Notes under the pieces: generated by a model | What the model saw: only the letters and a program-made list of their open reading frames with translations | What the model was told of the DNA's origin: nothing | Databases searched by the model: none | Assembly: GCA_937928735.1 (NCBI GenBank) | Contig: CALFVF010000002.1 | Coordinates: 1-64,000 of the forward strand | Length of the DNA: 64,000 bases | Direction of reading: 5' to 3' | Origin: an uncultured Verrucomicrobiales bacterium | Lineage (GTDB): Bacteria; Verrucomicrobiota; Verrucomicrobiia; Verrucomicrobiales; Akkermansiaceae | Made by a program: the position numbers and the translations under genes | Shown here: positions 34,699 through 43,997 of the stretch, in pieces | How the letters are laid out: every line of letters starts with the position of its first letter | Numbering within the stretch: position 1 is the first letter of the stretch

Positions 34699-36141
34699 AT
34701 GAAATGTCTCAGCGGCTTGTTATTGTTCTGTCTATGCTCTGCTCTGGGAGTCGGTACGAGCAGGGCACAGCTTGCTGTTGCGCAAAATACAGCGAACGGA
34801 CAAAATACAGAAACTCTTGAGACTCCAGCGGACAATAGTGGTGCTACGAATCCGAATAATGTAGCCCAACCAAACACTAACTACACCGTTAGTGGCTCAA
34901 AGATTTTCACAGTCTATGGAGAGCGCTTAGAGATCCGCTCTGCCATAGCCTCTCTTGCAGATGATATCGTGAGGGATATTGAGAAACTGCTGAGTCAGCC
35001 GCAGAAAGCAGGGCGCTTCCCTGTGATTATCACCCTGCACGGCCAAGTTGGTGAAGTCATCACCCATAGTGGCATTCGCCAGCAACTACAGCAAATCGGA
35101 GATCGCTACCTCCTCCAGCTGCACGTCCACCTTGGCAAAGGGTTTCGCCGTGAGGAACTCAGCTATGAATGTCTAGAGCTCCTTTTACATAGGAAAGCCC
35201 TAGAATCTCTCGATTCAATACCAGAGGATATCGTTCTCAGAGCACCACCATGGCTGGTACAGGGCCTCATAGAGGCTAGTCTATGGAAAGAGGGGAAAGC
35301 AGGCAGAGAGAAATACGAAACCTTGAGAAATAGCCCGCAGCTATTTGGCGCTGAGAGACTCCTCAATCTCGAGAAATCAGACCTAAACCAGCTAAGAGGC
35401 CCCTCTAGAGCCTTATTTGAAGCCTCCGCAGGAGCAATGGTACTGGGTCTACTCGAGCAGAAAGGAGGTGTCGACCAAGTCATCAAGCTGCTTGCAGAAG
35501 TGTCACGCTTTGAAGGAGAAACGCAGGATTTATTGTACCAGTATTTTCCAACACTCAATACAGGCGCCCAAGGCATAGAAAAATGGTGGAATCTCCAAGT
35601 CGCCAATATGGCACTGCCAAAGCTGACGGATGTCTACGACATATCAGAAACAGAAACACAGCTCCAAGACATACTCTACCTCTATATTCGAGATGAACTC
35701 GGCCAGCTAAAGCGCAAATCCCTCAGCGAGTATAAGTCATTGATAGCGATGGAGCCGAGGGACAGATTAGAGGCCATGGAGAGCGTGAAAACAGAGTTGA
35801 TACGGCTCAACTACCGCTGCTTCCCGCTGCATCGCCCAATCATCGCCGAATATTTAGCTCTCATCAGTGCTTGGCAACAGGGCGAAGACACAGACAGCAG
35901 TACGAGATTAGACCGATTAAAGAAGGAGCGAGAGCTCATGGGTATAGCCGCTGCGCGATCCAGAGACTACCTAGACTGGTATATTATTTCCAATGCCCGC
36001 GAGGTGAAGGGGGACTTTAGGAACTACCAGAACTTCAAACAACAAATCGAGAAAGAGAGAGAAATCCTCAAGGATGAATTAATCGACCCCTACCTCGATC
36101 AGATGCAGATGATCTGGCAGCAGCGTAAGTCTCAGAGGTAG
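34699..36141 (+). CDS. secreted protein with a degenerate peptidase-MA-like region
   Basis: A 480-residue exported protein. The signal peptide ends about residue 23 (SALGVGTSRAQ). The next 40 residues are low-complexity Asn/Thr/Pro. A segment around residues 155-200 (YECLELLLHRKAL, then RAPPWLVQGLIEASLWKEG) has the layout of peptidase-MA proteins, but the HExxH zinc motif is absent, so it would be inactive. The C-terminal half is helical, with no known motif. It follows the membrane-anchored gene by one base and likely works with it. Assignment is tentative. Confidence 0.6.
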   Translation: MKCLSGLLLFCLCSALGVGTSRAQLAVAQNTANGQNTETLETPADNSGATNPNNVAQPNTNYTVSGSKIFTVYGERLEIRSAIASLADDIVRDIEKLLSQPQKAGRFPVIITLHGQVGEVITHSGIRQQLQQIGDRYLLQLHVHLGKGFRREELSYECLELLLHRKALESLDSIPEDIVLRAPPWLVQGLIEASLWKEGKAGREKYETLRNSPQLFGAERLLNLEKSDLNQLRGPSRALFEASAGAMVLGLLEQKGGVDQVIKLLAEVSRFEGETQDLLYQYFPTLNTGAQGIEKWWNLQVANMALPKLTDVYDISETETQLQDILYLYIRDELGQLKRKSLSEYKSLIAMEPRDRLEAMESVKTELIRLNYRCFPLHRPIIAEYLALISAWQQGEDTDSSTRLDRLKKERELMGIAAARSRDYLDWYIISNAREVKGDFRNYQNFKQQIEKEREILKDELIDPYLDQMQMIWQQRKSQR

Positions 36142-36345
36142 AGTTTTTCATTAACCCTTTATTCTAGAATGCTTTGTAGATTATAGAGCATAGAGAATGA
36201 AGAGGGTTAAATCGAAAACGTGGTGAGAATAGGAAGAGAGAAAACAGATGAGAAATTCTGCCAAAATGGAAAAAATGAAAAAGAGATCTTGCCTTATTTA
36301 GGAGACGCGTTATATCTCCGCCGCCTTCGGGCAAACCAAGCAAGG

Positions 36346-36422
<77 letters not shown>

Positions 36423-36426
36423 CTAT

Positions 36427-36462
36427 AAACCGCCGTTTCTTCGGAAATAGGCGGTTTTTCTT
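36427..36462 (+). terminator. intrinsic terminator after tRNA-Pro
   Basis: AAACCGCC (36427-36434) pairs with GGCGGTTT (36450-36457), eight perfect pairs, then a run of T residues. It ends the tRNA transcript. Confidence 0.9.
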
Positions 36463-36498
36463 TTTGAATGATCGTGCTCTCAACTTAGTATTGAGGAT

Positions 36499-36861
36499 AT
36501 GCCGCAATATTCAGTGAGACATTGTATCGAGTGGTTTCTTAGGGAAGAGACGAAGCTGGCTCATTTGTATGAGGAACGTATCACATTATGGTCTGCAGAA
36601 TCGATCCATAGAGCTATTGAGAGAGCTGAGTCAGAGGCACAGCGGTATTGTGAGCAGAATCATCACAAAGCTGTCTTAGATCTATTTCAAGCTTATTGGT
36701 TACCCGAAGAAGTTCCTAAGATCCTAAATGGGCATGAAGTGTTTTCCCTACTCAGAGACAGTGATTTGGAGCCTGATGATTATCTAGACGCGCACTTTGA
36801 CACGGAACATGAGCACCAAACAGAAAACGATGTTCTAAATGAACCAGACGTCAATGTATGA
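36499..36861 (+). CDS. small protein of unknown function (DUF4288-like pattern)
   Basis: A 120-residue protein with the arrangement YSVRHCIEWFL, LYEERITLWSAESIHRAIERAE, QRYC. The strand, EER(I/V), then A-x-S-x-x-x-A-x-x-x-A helix pattern is reminiscent of the DUF4288 family, of unknown function; this is a tentative likeness. The last 30 residues are acidic and His-rich. Its stop overlaps the start of a 34-residue exported frame by one base (ATGA). No signal peptide. Confidence 0.6.
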   Translation: MPQYSVRHCIEWFLREETKLAHLYEERITLWSAESIHRAIERAESEAQRYCEQNHHKAVLDLFQAYWLPEEVPKILNGHEVFSLLRDSDLEPDDYLDAHFDTEHEHQTENDVLNEPDVNV

Positions 36862-36962
36862 ACAAAATAGTTCTTCTATCATGCCTCTTATGTTTTGTTT
36901 CTGGTTTGTACGCCTTTGAGAGCGATCATGTACAAGGTAAACTTGTGTTTGAGGGAATATAG
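36858..36962 (+). CDS. 34-residue secreted microprotein or remnant
   Basis: A frame of 34 codons, MNKIVLLSCLLCFVSGLYAF to KLVFEGI, starts with an ATG overlapping the previous stop and ends at TAG 36960-36962. The first 20 residues are a convincing signal peptide (or a lipobox-like LLSC), so the mature part would be only about 14 residues. It may be a real coupled microprotein or the remnant of a longer secreted protein whose 3' end was lost. No similar gene is seen downstream. Confidence 0.4.
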   Translation: MNKIVLLSCLLCFVSGLYAFESDHVQGKLVFEGI

Positions 36963-37317
36963 AAAAACCGCCTAACTTTGATCACGCACAAATGATGGTT
37001 TCACTTGTACGTGATGTGCATATGATCAAATTCAGCTTGTTAGGTTCGTTTGAGATGAAATTAATAGGGATTGAAGAATGATTATGCGTAAAAAATATGA
37101 ATTAAGCTTATATTCATAGCTTTCGAGAGTGCTCGTTAGTATTCTGACCAGTTAGAAAATCATCTTATCGTCATTTCGATTTCTCAATGAGATAAAAATT
37201 CCGTGAAGATCTTTTCTTCTTCGGGAGTAAGTGGGTATGAAGGCATCTTTCGCCATATGGGGGCTTGGGTAGTGCTTTCTAGTGTGTGCTTAACTCTTGT
37301 TAGGGGATGCGTGTGTA
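36963..37317. other. 355-base gap with an inverted repeat
   Basis: Between the 34-codon frame and the metalloprotease gene lies an AT-rich stretch. It contains an inverted repeat: CCTAAC TTTGATCA (36971-36984) and TGATCAAA (37023-37030), GTTAGG (37039-37044), with a second nested arm GCAC/GTGC. It may form a long hairpin of about 75 bases. No promoter or coding frame was convincing. Confidence 0.45.
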
Positions 37318-40300
37318 CTATTCGACAGCATAGAAGAACCTTCTATGATTCTCGGCGCGAGTGGGATCTGTGAAGAGGAAGGGTGTTCCGGTGCCTGTGA
37401 TTGTTTCTTCCAGCGTCCAATCGACTAAATTCGGTGAGGTGTAGATGCGGTAGATAAGCTGCTGCTCAGTGTTAAACTGAAAGGTGACGTCTCTTGAGTT
37501 AGAGTTGACGGCTAGATTCGTCACTGTTGGAGGGACTAGTGGGGTGGCGAGAGCTGTGATGATGCTATTTCCATTTTGGCCAGCAGTGTAGGCAGCAGAG
37601 ACTTCTTCTGGAGTGAGTGCTCTGGTCAATACAGCGAGGTCATCTATCTGGCCGTCAAACTCACGGTTCACACAGCAGGTGTCATCCCCAATGGTGAAGC
37701 CATCTGTGGGCTGGGTGAAGTCAGCGCGCCCGGCGGTTGTGGTTCCCGCCAGGACTCCATTTATATAGGCGCGGCCAATAGAGCTTGTGCCTGAGCTCTC
37801 CCAAGTTTGGACGACATGATACCAGCCACCATTGGCGACGAGAGAGTCTGGAGCTGTGTCGATGGCGGAGCTGGTGCCTGCGGGATTAGCAAATCGAATG
37901 TCTGCTCGCCCGTCTTCGAGGTTAACTCCCCAGTTTCCGGGATGCTCTCGGCCTGTGTAGATCCCTCTAAAGCCACCATCAGTATTAGGATTCACCCAGA
38001 CACTGATGGTGAATTCACGAGCACTACTAGGGATAGGGCTTGCCGCTAGGAGAGAGGCATTACCCGATAAGCTGAGACTCGCCTGTCCTATTCTCTGGCC
38101 TGTACTTGTCCAGCCTATGGTGCCTTGGTTTTGTGTTGCGTCAGCACTGCCACCTAGTGATCCAAGATTGGCAGCAGTGGAGCCCGTGCCTTCATCAAAG
38201 GGGTAGTAGGCGACTAGGTCTGGAACGATGGGAGTACTTGAAGCATTTCTTGGGTCAGAACGATAGAGGACTTCTAGTGCATCGTCGAATCTATCATTGT
38301 CAGAGTCTGCGAGTGTTAGGTCTGTGTCGTAGCGAAAGACTTCATCGCCGTCTGATAGGGTGTCTCCATCTGTGTCTGCTAGGGTGGGGTTTCCTCCGCG
38401 CTGGAATTCTAGCAGATCTGTGAGGCCGTCGGCGTCATTATCTGTCTGAGTGTTAGCTGTTGTGAGGTCTCCGAAAAACTGAACCTCAAAAACATCAAAA
38501 ATACCATCTGCGTCTGCGTCTCTAGTGGAGTCGCCGACTCGAGTGATGATGAGACGTGTGAAATTCGCGGAGAAACCTAGATTCTCAATATTGACCGTGA
38601 GGTCTCCATCGATGACTGGGACATCACGGAGTGTATAGTTTCTATATTCTGCTGGGGATTGTAGCTCCGTGGTGAGAGTTGTCTTATTTTCTGCAGTGAT
38701 ACGAATAGGGGCTGTATTCTCTGTTCGATCACCCACGGTGAAAAGAATGTTATAAAATCCAGTGGCTAATCGATGGCTGAAGATAGTGTCAGAACGTAGT
38801 CTGATATGATCGCGGTTGATGTTGTTAGTTCCTGGTGCCACCCCTCTGTCTCGCGTTTCTACAGGATTTTCGCCCTCACTCACAAAGCTGATTTCGCCAA
38901 ATGTTCGCTCCGAAATTACCTCATGGTCATTGTCAAAAACAACAGAGCCTGCTGGCCCAAGATCGTACAAATATCGTGCTTGGCTGAGATCCACAATGCT
39001 TGGTGCAGACACAGTGATATAGACTGCTCCCCAGTCAGTCTGCCCAGTACTGTCACAGACATTGTAGTGGAAGAAATCCGTTCCATTGAAATCAGCGGGT
39101 GGTGTGTAGGTGATTTCATTTCGTCCGCCAGGGCCTGTGCCTTCTGAGAGGGAGATCGTGCCTCCTTGATGACTGACTGTGTCGCGGAGATGTGCATCAA
39201 GAACATGGTTATTGGCATCATAGTCATTGGCAATGACGTCAATTGTGATCGCGCTACCTTGACTGATTGCCGTATCACGGTGGCCGTAGGGGGGGATATT
39301 GGCAGGGTTACTCACTAGATCGCCGAACTGGAGTCTATTTTGGCGAGCTGAAAATACAGTGTTGGCCTCATCAGTAGCTAGTCGGCCGATGTTTTGTGAA
39401 CCATCGCCGCTCATCACACTAATTAGGGTGTGCGAGCCATTTGCCGAGTCTCCATCTCTCCGAGGTCTGGCCTCATAGAATGAATTAGGTGGTGGTGTCG
39501 ATGGGTCAAAAGTGTATTGATTAATCGGAGCTTCATTGAGGTGACGTAAGTTCCAAGAATGACCGAATTCGTGAACAAGAGTGCCATTGGCCCAACTCGT
39601 CGCACCTCTGCCACCAGAAGTCGCATAGCGATTGCTAGTACCTACACTATTGACATAAGCGAGACCTGAGGGAGCAGAGAAGACATGATAGACGGCAAGA
39701 TCATGCGTGGTGCCGATTCTCCCCTTAGAAGGATCACTGGCATCAATGAGTGGATTACTATTCCAGTGATCGCGGAAGGCATTTAAGCTACTCAGCGCTC
39801 CCGAGCTACCACCTGTGGCAGTCACTGACTCCCTGAGTGGGTCAGTGCTCTCATCGGTGCGGATAATCACAGTACCAAGTCTGTGCTTGATACCTGCAGC
39901 TCGTAGATAACGTGCATCCAAGTTTGTGATGACTGAGGCTGCAGAGGCTTGTGCGGTAGCGAGGTTTCCTTGGTAGCTCCCCGCAGTTGTACTGAGGAAA
40001 GCTCGTGAGCCTATTTCGACTCCTATCTCGTATTCTCTGACTTCCATCACACGAGTTGGTGGCAGTGTCGCTGTGGATGTGTTTACAGAACTGGCTAAGC
40101 CCGCTGAGCTCTTTGAAGTATCTAGTTCGAGAGGACTTTCAGTGATTGCCGTCGTGAGTGCGGCTGGTAATTCTGTGGATTCGGCGAGATGGGGTGATCG
40201 AGATGCTTGATCACTCTCATCACTGAGCTCCCCAATAAAGATATGATGGCGCTTTCTATCACCGTTTATTGGTTGTAGCTGAATTGACTCTGCATTCGGG

Positions 40301-40695
40301 CGAATAATAGAAGCCATCAGACCCTCTTCATAGAGAATAGCACTGACGATGAAGTCAGGGTGCTCAGTGACTGTTCCCAGATAAGAACAGTCTGAACAGA
40401 GCTCAATCTGGCTTAATCTACCAGTAGCGTCAGTGGCAAAAAACCGAGTGTTTTGGCCAAACACACTGTGCTTCTCTAGCTCCAAGGTCATGGTTTGCCC
40501 TTCAAGCTCCACCGCCACACTTAATGACTGGGGAAGTCCTTCAGGGAGGCTCAAGCTAGTTTGGGCAGAGAAAGCTGTTGTGTGGTCATGACCTAGGTGG
40601 ACACCACAATCACAAATGGCAGGCACTTCTGCCATCGAGCTATTTGCGTAGGTAGCGAGGCAGACGAAGGCTGAGAGCGCTTGGCGTATGTTCAT
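37318..40695 (-). CDS. giant secreted metalloprotease with cadherin-like, TSP3-repeat and LamG domains
   Basis: A 1125-residue exported protein. The signal peptide ends near residue 22 (SSMAE). A propeptide-like region follows, then a reprolysin-type metzincin domain (about 225-480). The zinc site is HEFGHSWNLRH (about 372-382), which is HExxHxxNxxH with Asn where Gly is usual. A cadherin/Ig-like domain (about 490-580: IDVIANDYDANN to YTPPADFNGTDFF) comes next, then calcium-binding type-3 thrombospondin-like repeats (DTDGDTLSDGDEV, DSDNDRFDDALEV) near 760-830, a LamG domain (870-1050) and a C-terminal strand-rich tail. It lies alone on the minus strand and probably digests extracellular protein. 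Confidence 0.9.
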   Translation of the reverse strand: MNIRQALSAFVCLATYANSSMAEVPAICDCGVHLGHDHTTAFSAQTSLSLPEGLPQSLSVAVELEGQTMTLELEKHSVFGQNTRFFATDATGRLSQIELCSDCSYLGTVTEHPDFIVSAILYEEGLMASIIRPNAESIQLQPINGDRKRHHIFIGELSDESDQASRSPHLAESTELPAALTTAITESPLELDTSKSSAGLASSVNTSTATLPPTRVMEVREYEIGVEIGSRAFLSTTAGSYQGNLATAQASAASVITNLDARYLRAAGIKHRLGTVIIRTDESTDPLRESVTATGGSSGALSSLNAFRDHWNSNPLIDASDPSKGRIGTTHDLAVYHVFSAPSGLAYVNSVGTSNRYATSGGRGATSWANGTLVHEFGHSWNLRHLNEAPINQYTFDPSTPPPNSFYEARPRRDGDSANGSHTLISVMSGDGSQNIGRLATDEANTVFSARQNRLQFGDLVSNPANIPPYGHRDTAISQGSAITIDVIANDYDANNHVLDAHLRDTVSHQGGTISLSEGTGPGGRNEITYTPPADFNGTDFFHYNVCDSTGQTDWGAVYITVSAPSIVDLSQARYLYDLGPAGSVVFDNDHEVISERTFGEISFVSEGENPVETRDRGVAPGTNNINRDHIRLRSDTIFSHRLATGFYNILFTVGDRTENTAPIRITAENKTTLTTELQSPAEYRNYTLRDVPVIDGDLTVNIENLGFSANFTRLIITRVGDSTRDADADGIFDVFEVQFFGDLTTANTQTDNDADGLTDLLEFQRGGNPTLADTDGDTLSDGDEVFRYDTDLTLADSDNDRFDDALEVLYRSDPRNASSTPIVPDLVAYYPFDEGTGSTAANLGSLGGSADATQNQGTIGWTSTGQRIGQASLSLSGNASLLAASPIPSSAREFTISVWVNPNTDGGFRGIYTGREHPGNWGVNLEDGRADIRFANPAGTSSAIDTAPDSLVANGGWYHVVQTWESSGTSSIGRAYINGVLAGTTTAGRADFTQPTDGFTIGDDTCCVNREFDGQIDDLAVLTRALTPEEVSAAYTAGQNGNSIITALATPLVPPTVTNLAVNSNSRDVTFQFNTEQQLIYRIYTSPNLVDWTLEETITGTGTPFLFTDPTRAENHRRFFYAVE

Positions 40696-40873
40696 GATTG
40701 AGCGAAGATTGGAAAAACTGAAAGAGGCGATTTATTGTGAGAATGTTGTTAATACTCTCAATGCACAATGTTAATATATTGTTTTTCTAAGATAGATCTT
40801 GTGGGGTGAATTAATTAATCATAGTATAGAATGTTATGAGACAAATATGTCGAGTGAGTAATCAAAAACTAGA

Positions 40874-41407
40874 ATGAATCGGATCATAAAAACAGGGGTG
40901 ATGTTTGTCGCGTTATGGAGCGGGGTCTTCGCAGAGCCTGCACCGTTTACGAGAACGAGACTAGAAAAGCGTGTTTTACTGGGGGTTGAAAATATCGTGA
41001 TTGCAGAGATTGCAGGCCCTATGAAGAGAATGTTGGAAGTGGAAGATGGCGTGCTCGCCTATGAAGAGGATGCCACAAAAGACGAGAACTTCAGATATGT
41101 CTGGAAGGCTTACCAAGGTTCTTTCAGTAAGGTGTATTACAATAGTAGAGTGAATGATTATCAGCTGGAACCCGATCAGAGGGATTTTAGAATCTTTGTT
41201 CGCTTAGTGCAAAGCCCTGGCAAAGATATACGTTTGGGTGACAAAATGACAGGAGGTGGTTTTGTCGTTCTAGAGTACGATAGAAATTTAAAAGGTTTTC
41301 GAGTTCTCTCACGTCCAGGGCCTGAGAGAGAGGCGAGGATGAAAGACATTATTCAAGAAAGGCTGGAGGTGGAGAAACAGTTATTGGAGAGTTTTTATGC
41401 TGAATAA
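40874..41407 (+). CDS. secreted protein of unknown function
   Basis: A 177-residue protein with a signal peptide (MNRIIKTGVMFVALWSGVFA|EP). The mature part shows alternating strands (VWKAYQGSFSKVYYNSR, FRIFVRLVQSPGKDIRLGD, GGGFVVLEYDR) and ends in a long charged helix (MKDIIQERLEVEKQLLESF). No Cys in the mature chain and no family recognised. It is divergent from the metalloprotease gene, 178 bases apart. Confidence 0.65.
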   Translation: MNRIIKTGVMFVALWSGVFAEPAPFTRTRLEKRVLLGVENIVIAEIAGPMKRMLEVEDGVLAYEEDATKDENFRYVWKAYQGSFSKVYYNSRVNDYQLEPDQRDFRIFVRLVQSPGKDIRLGDKMTGGGFVVLEYDRNLKGFRVLSRPGPEREARMKDIIQERLEVEKQLLESFYAE

Positions 41408-41729
41408 GATACGCTGTGATCTTGGTCTATATTGAGAAAATCGCTAATCAGTATAGTAATGATTCTTTCTGAGGAAAAGGAACTACAACCCTAGAAATGG
41501 ATCTCACTACACGTAGATGAGTCAGCACGGTGACTGGTTCTACTTTTTAAGAGTTCTTGTTCTTAGCAGGGGAAGTTTTCCTTATACTTGGGAGCGCTGA
41601 GAGTGCTATGAATCGAGATTTTGCTCCGATGTGCTTGACCTTTAGGGGGAAAGTATTCAGCGTAAGCCCGCGCGGGCGGAAAATCTACCGTAACTACACC
41701 GCGTTACTATTTAAATCACATTAAGGTTT
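41408..41729. other. 322-base gap upstream of ilvC
   Basis: No gene seen. It should contain the ilvC promoter. A perfect 12-bp palindrome GCCCGCGCGGGC lies at 41666-41677, 54 bases before the ilvC ATG, which could be an operator or the base of an RNA hairpin. A possible -35 TTGACC (41636-41641) lacks a well-spaced -10 box. No leader peptide with branched-chain codons was found. Confidence 0.45.
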
Positions 41730-42779
41730 ATGGCTGCAAAAACATATTCAATGAAGGAGTGTAATATTAACTCCATTCGCCGTAAGAAGCTCGCTGTTAT
41801 TGGCTTCGGTTCTCAAGGACACGCTCACGCTCTCAATCTCAAGGAAAGCGGATGCGATGTCACTATCGGACTCTACAAGAAGTCAAAGTCACGTGCTGTA
41901 GCCTCTAAGCTAGGTTTCACAGTAAAGGACACAGCAGAGGCTGTGAAAGACTGCGATGTGATTATGGTAGCTCTTCCAGATACTGCGACTCCTGATATTT
42001 ACGAAGCTGACATTGCTCCACATTTACGCCCAGGCCAGACTTTAGTGTTCTGCCACGGTTTCTGTGTGCACTTCGGCTTCATTACTGTTCCTGAAGATGT
42101 GAATGTCATCATGGTGGCTCCTAAAGGCCCTGGTCATACTGTACGTTCTCAGTATGTAGCAGGTAAAGGTGTGCCGACTCTTGTGGCTGTTCACCAAGAC
42201 GCTGATGGCAAGGCACTGAAGGTGGCTCTTGGTTGGGCGAAGGGTATTGGTGGCGCACGTGCTGGTGTGATTGAGACAAATTTCCGTGAGGAGACAGTGA
42301 CTGACCTCTTTGGTGAGCAAGTTGTTCTCTGTGGTGGTGCTTCCGCTCTTGTAAAGGCTGGTTTTGAAGTTCTTGTCGAAGCTGGTTACGCTCCTGAGAT
42401 GGCTTACTTCGAGTGCTTGCATGAGCTGAAGCTCATTGTTGACCTCATGGTCGAGTCAGGTATCGCTGGTATGCGCTTCTCAATTTCTGAGACTGCTGAG
42501 TACGGTGATGTGACAGTGGGGCCTAAGATCATCACACCTGCTGTGAAGAAGAAGATGGCTGCACAGCTGAAGCGTATTGAAAAGGGTCAATTTGCGAAGG
42601 AGTGGATGGCTGAGTACAAGAATGGCTGTAAGAACTTTGATGAGATCCGTAAAGAAGAAGCCGCGCATCCTATCGAAGAAGTCGGTGCTAAGCTACGCTC
42701 TACAATGAGCTGGGTGAAGAAAAATAAGAAAGTGGGCAAAGGTGTCTCACAGGCTTCCTTCGCCTCGACCTCTAGCTAA
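41730..42779 (+). CDS. ilvC: ketol-acid reductoisomerase
   Basis: This 349-residue class I enzyme makes dihydroxy acids in valine and isoleucine synthesis, using NADPH and Mg2+. The Rossmann motif GFGSQGHAHALNLKESG is intact, and the next loop (IGLYKKSKSRAVA) carries Lys and Ser residues that suit NADPH. The catalytic region has PKGPGHTVRSQY, DLFGEQVVLCGG, ECLHELKLIVDLM and the substrate site SISETAEYGD. It is single, with its own terminator. The acetohydroxyacid synthase genes ilvB/N are not adjacent. Confidence 0.97.
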   Translation: MAAKTYSMKECNINSIRRKKLAVIGFGSQGHAHALNLKESGCDVTIGLYKKSKSRAVASKLGFTVKDTAEAVKDCDVIMVALPDTATPDIYEADIAPHLRPGQTLVFCHGFCVHFGFITVPEDVNVIMVAPKGPGHTVRSQYVAGKGVPTLVAVHQDADGKALKVALGWAKGIGGARAGVIETNFREETVTDLFGEQVVLCGGASALVKAGFEVLVEAGYAPEMAYFECLHELKLIVDLMVESGIAGMRFSISETAEYGDVTVGPKIITPAVKKKMAAQLKRIEKGQFAKEWMAEYKNGCKNFDEIRKEEAAHPIEEVGAKLRSTMSWVKKNKKVGKGVSQASFASTSS

Positions 42780-42801
42780 GCTGAGAGACTAAGATTTCTA
42801 A

Positions 42802-42835
42802 AAGTCCGTCTGTGTGATACAGGCGGGCTTTTTTT
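42802..42835 (+). terminator. intrinsic terminator after ilvC
   Basis: AAGTCCGTCTGT (42802-42813) pairs with ACAGGCGGGCTT (42819-42830) with G-U wobbles and a five-base loop, then a T run to 42835. It ends ilvC and faces the minus-strand esterase gene. Confidence 0.85.
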
Positions 42836-42868
42836 GGTATAAGATAGAGGGAGAATGTGAGCCGGTGA

Positions 42869-43723
42869 TTATTTTAAGACAGTGAGCTGGAGCCACTGTT
42901 TGCTGAGCTTAGGCCAAGTTTCTGCGGCGCGACTGCCTGGGCGCATACCATAGCCGTGTCTCCCATAGGGTAAGATGTGAAGCTCAAATGGGACTTTATT
43001 TGTTCTGAGAGCTGAGCTCATCACAAGACTGCTATTCGCATACTTATCATCTGCGGCGACAAAGAGAAACATCGGAGGTGTATCGGGATGAATCTGTAAC
43101 TCTGGACTGAGTGTATTCTGGGCTCCTTCGTCTAGATAAGCAGGGTAGATGAGTAGGCTGAAGTCTGGCCTAGCGGATTGTGTATCCCAGGCGTCATTGG
43201 GTGGATAGAGAGTGAGATTGTGCTGAGTGCTAGCTCGGGCACTAAGGCTACCACCAGCAGAAAACCCCATGATACCAATTTTATCTGGATGAATGCCTCT
43301 ATGTTTTGATGTCGCCCGTACATAGCGAATTGCTCGTTGGGCGTCTTGGAGTGCGCCTTTCCTGTTATCTGGGACACGGTATTGTAGAACAAAGGCTGTG
43401 TAGCCGAGCTCACTGAACCATTCGGCGACTTCGTAGCCTTCTTTATCGACCGCTAGGATGCTGTATCCGCCACCTGGGCAGATAATAATGGCTGCTCCAT
43501 TCTTGTTCTCAGGCTTTGGTTCATAAATAGTTAAGGTGGGATCTGTGACTTTTGCGATGCGTGTTGTATCACCCTTGCGGTTTGGGGAAATGATCGGTGA
43601 AGATTTCGGGTCTTTTTCGCCAGGGACTGCTTGTGGCCAGAGAGAGATGACTTCGCGATCGAGCGAAGACGCTGAAGAAATGAAGTATGTGGAGAATAGT
43701 AGAAGTAAGAAGAGTTTTTTCAT
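42869..43723 (-). CDS. secreted alpha/beta-hydrolase esterase
   Basis: A 284-residue exported hydrolase of the acetyl-xylan/feruloyl-esterase-like (BD-FAE) type. It has a signal peptide (MKKLFLLLLFSTYFISSASS), the oxyanion segment ICPGGGYSILAVDKEG, the nucleophile motif GFSAGG and the late His in PYGRHGYGM, with an Asp in FLFVAADDKY between them. Family members remove acyl groups from polysaccharides. That fits an organism with many secreted enzymes. It converges with ilvC. Confidence 0.85.
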   Translation of the reverse strand: MKKLFLLLLFSTYFISSASSLDREVISLWPQAVPGEKDPKSSPIISPNRKGDTTRIAKVTDPTLTIYEPKPENKNGAAIIICPGGGYSILAVDKEGYEVAEWFSELGYTAFVLQYRVPDNRKGALQDAQRAIRYVRATSKHRGIHPDKIGIMGFSAGGSLSARASTQHNLTLYPPNDAWDTQSARPDFSLLIYPAYLDEGAQNTLSPELQIHPDTPPMFLFVAADDKYANSSLVMSSALRTNKVPFELHILPYGRHGYGMRPGSRAAETWPKLSKQWLQLTVLK

Positions 43724-43997
43724 AATGATTGGTGAGAGGGGTTGGGATGTTTTTATATCAAAAGTAGACGATAATATTACATTTGTTGCATTTTAAAAAA
43801 ATCTAACTTTCTATTGTAAGAATAAATGGAGTCATTGTATTGTAAATATTCGTATAAAATTATGATGATTATAGCTATAAGTTGTTGTTTAATGGATATA
43901 ATGTTTTTTCATTGAAATGAATTCATTGTCAGGTGACCGTGTGTGGATCGGGTAAATTTTCCCGCCCCAAATCGTTAACCAAAAAACAATACATACA

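Noticed and set aside
37145-37170. Possible fifth copy of the 27-bp palindrome (CCAGTTAG near 37150)
   Set aside because: Only half of the repeat is recognisable and the second arm is missing, so it may be chance.
41636-41662. ilvC promoter TTGACC ... TATTCA
   Set aside because: The spacing is only 13 bases, too short for a sigma-70 promoter.
43926-43958. Promoter TTGTCA ... TAAATT before the beta-helix gene
   Set aside because: Spacing of 21 bases is too long; only the CCGCCCC box resembles the ribosomal promoters.
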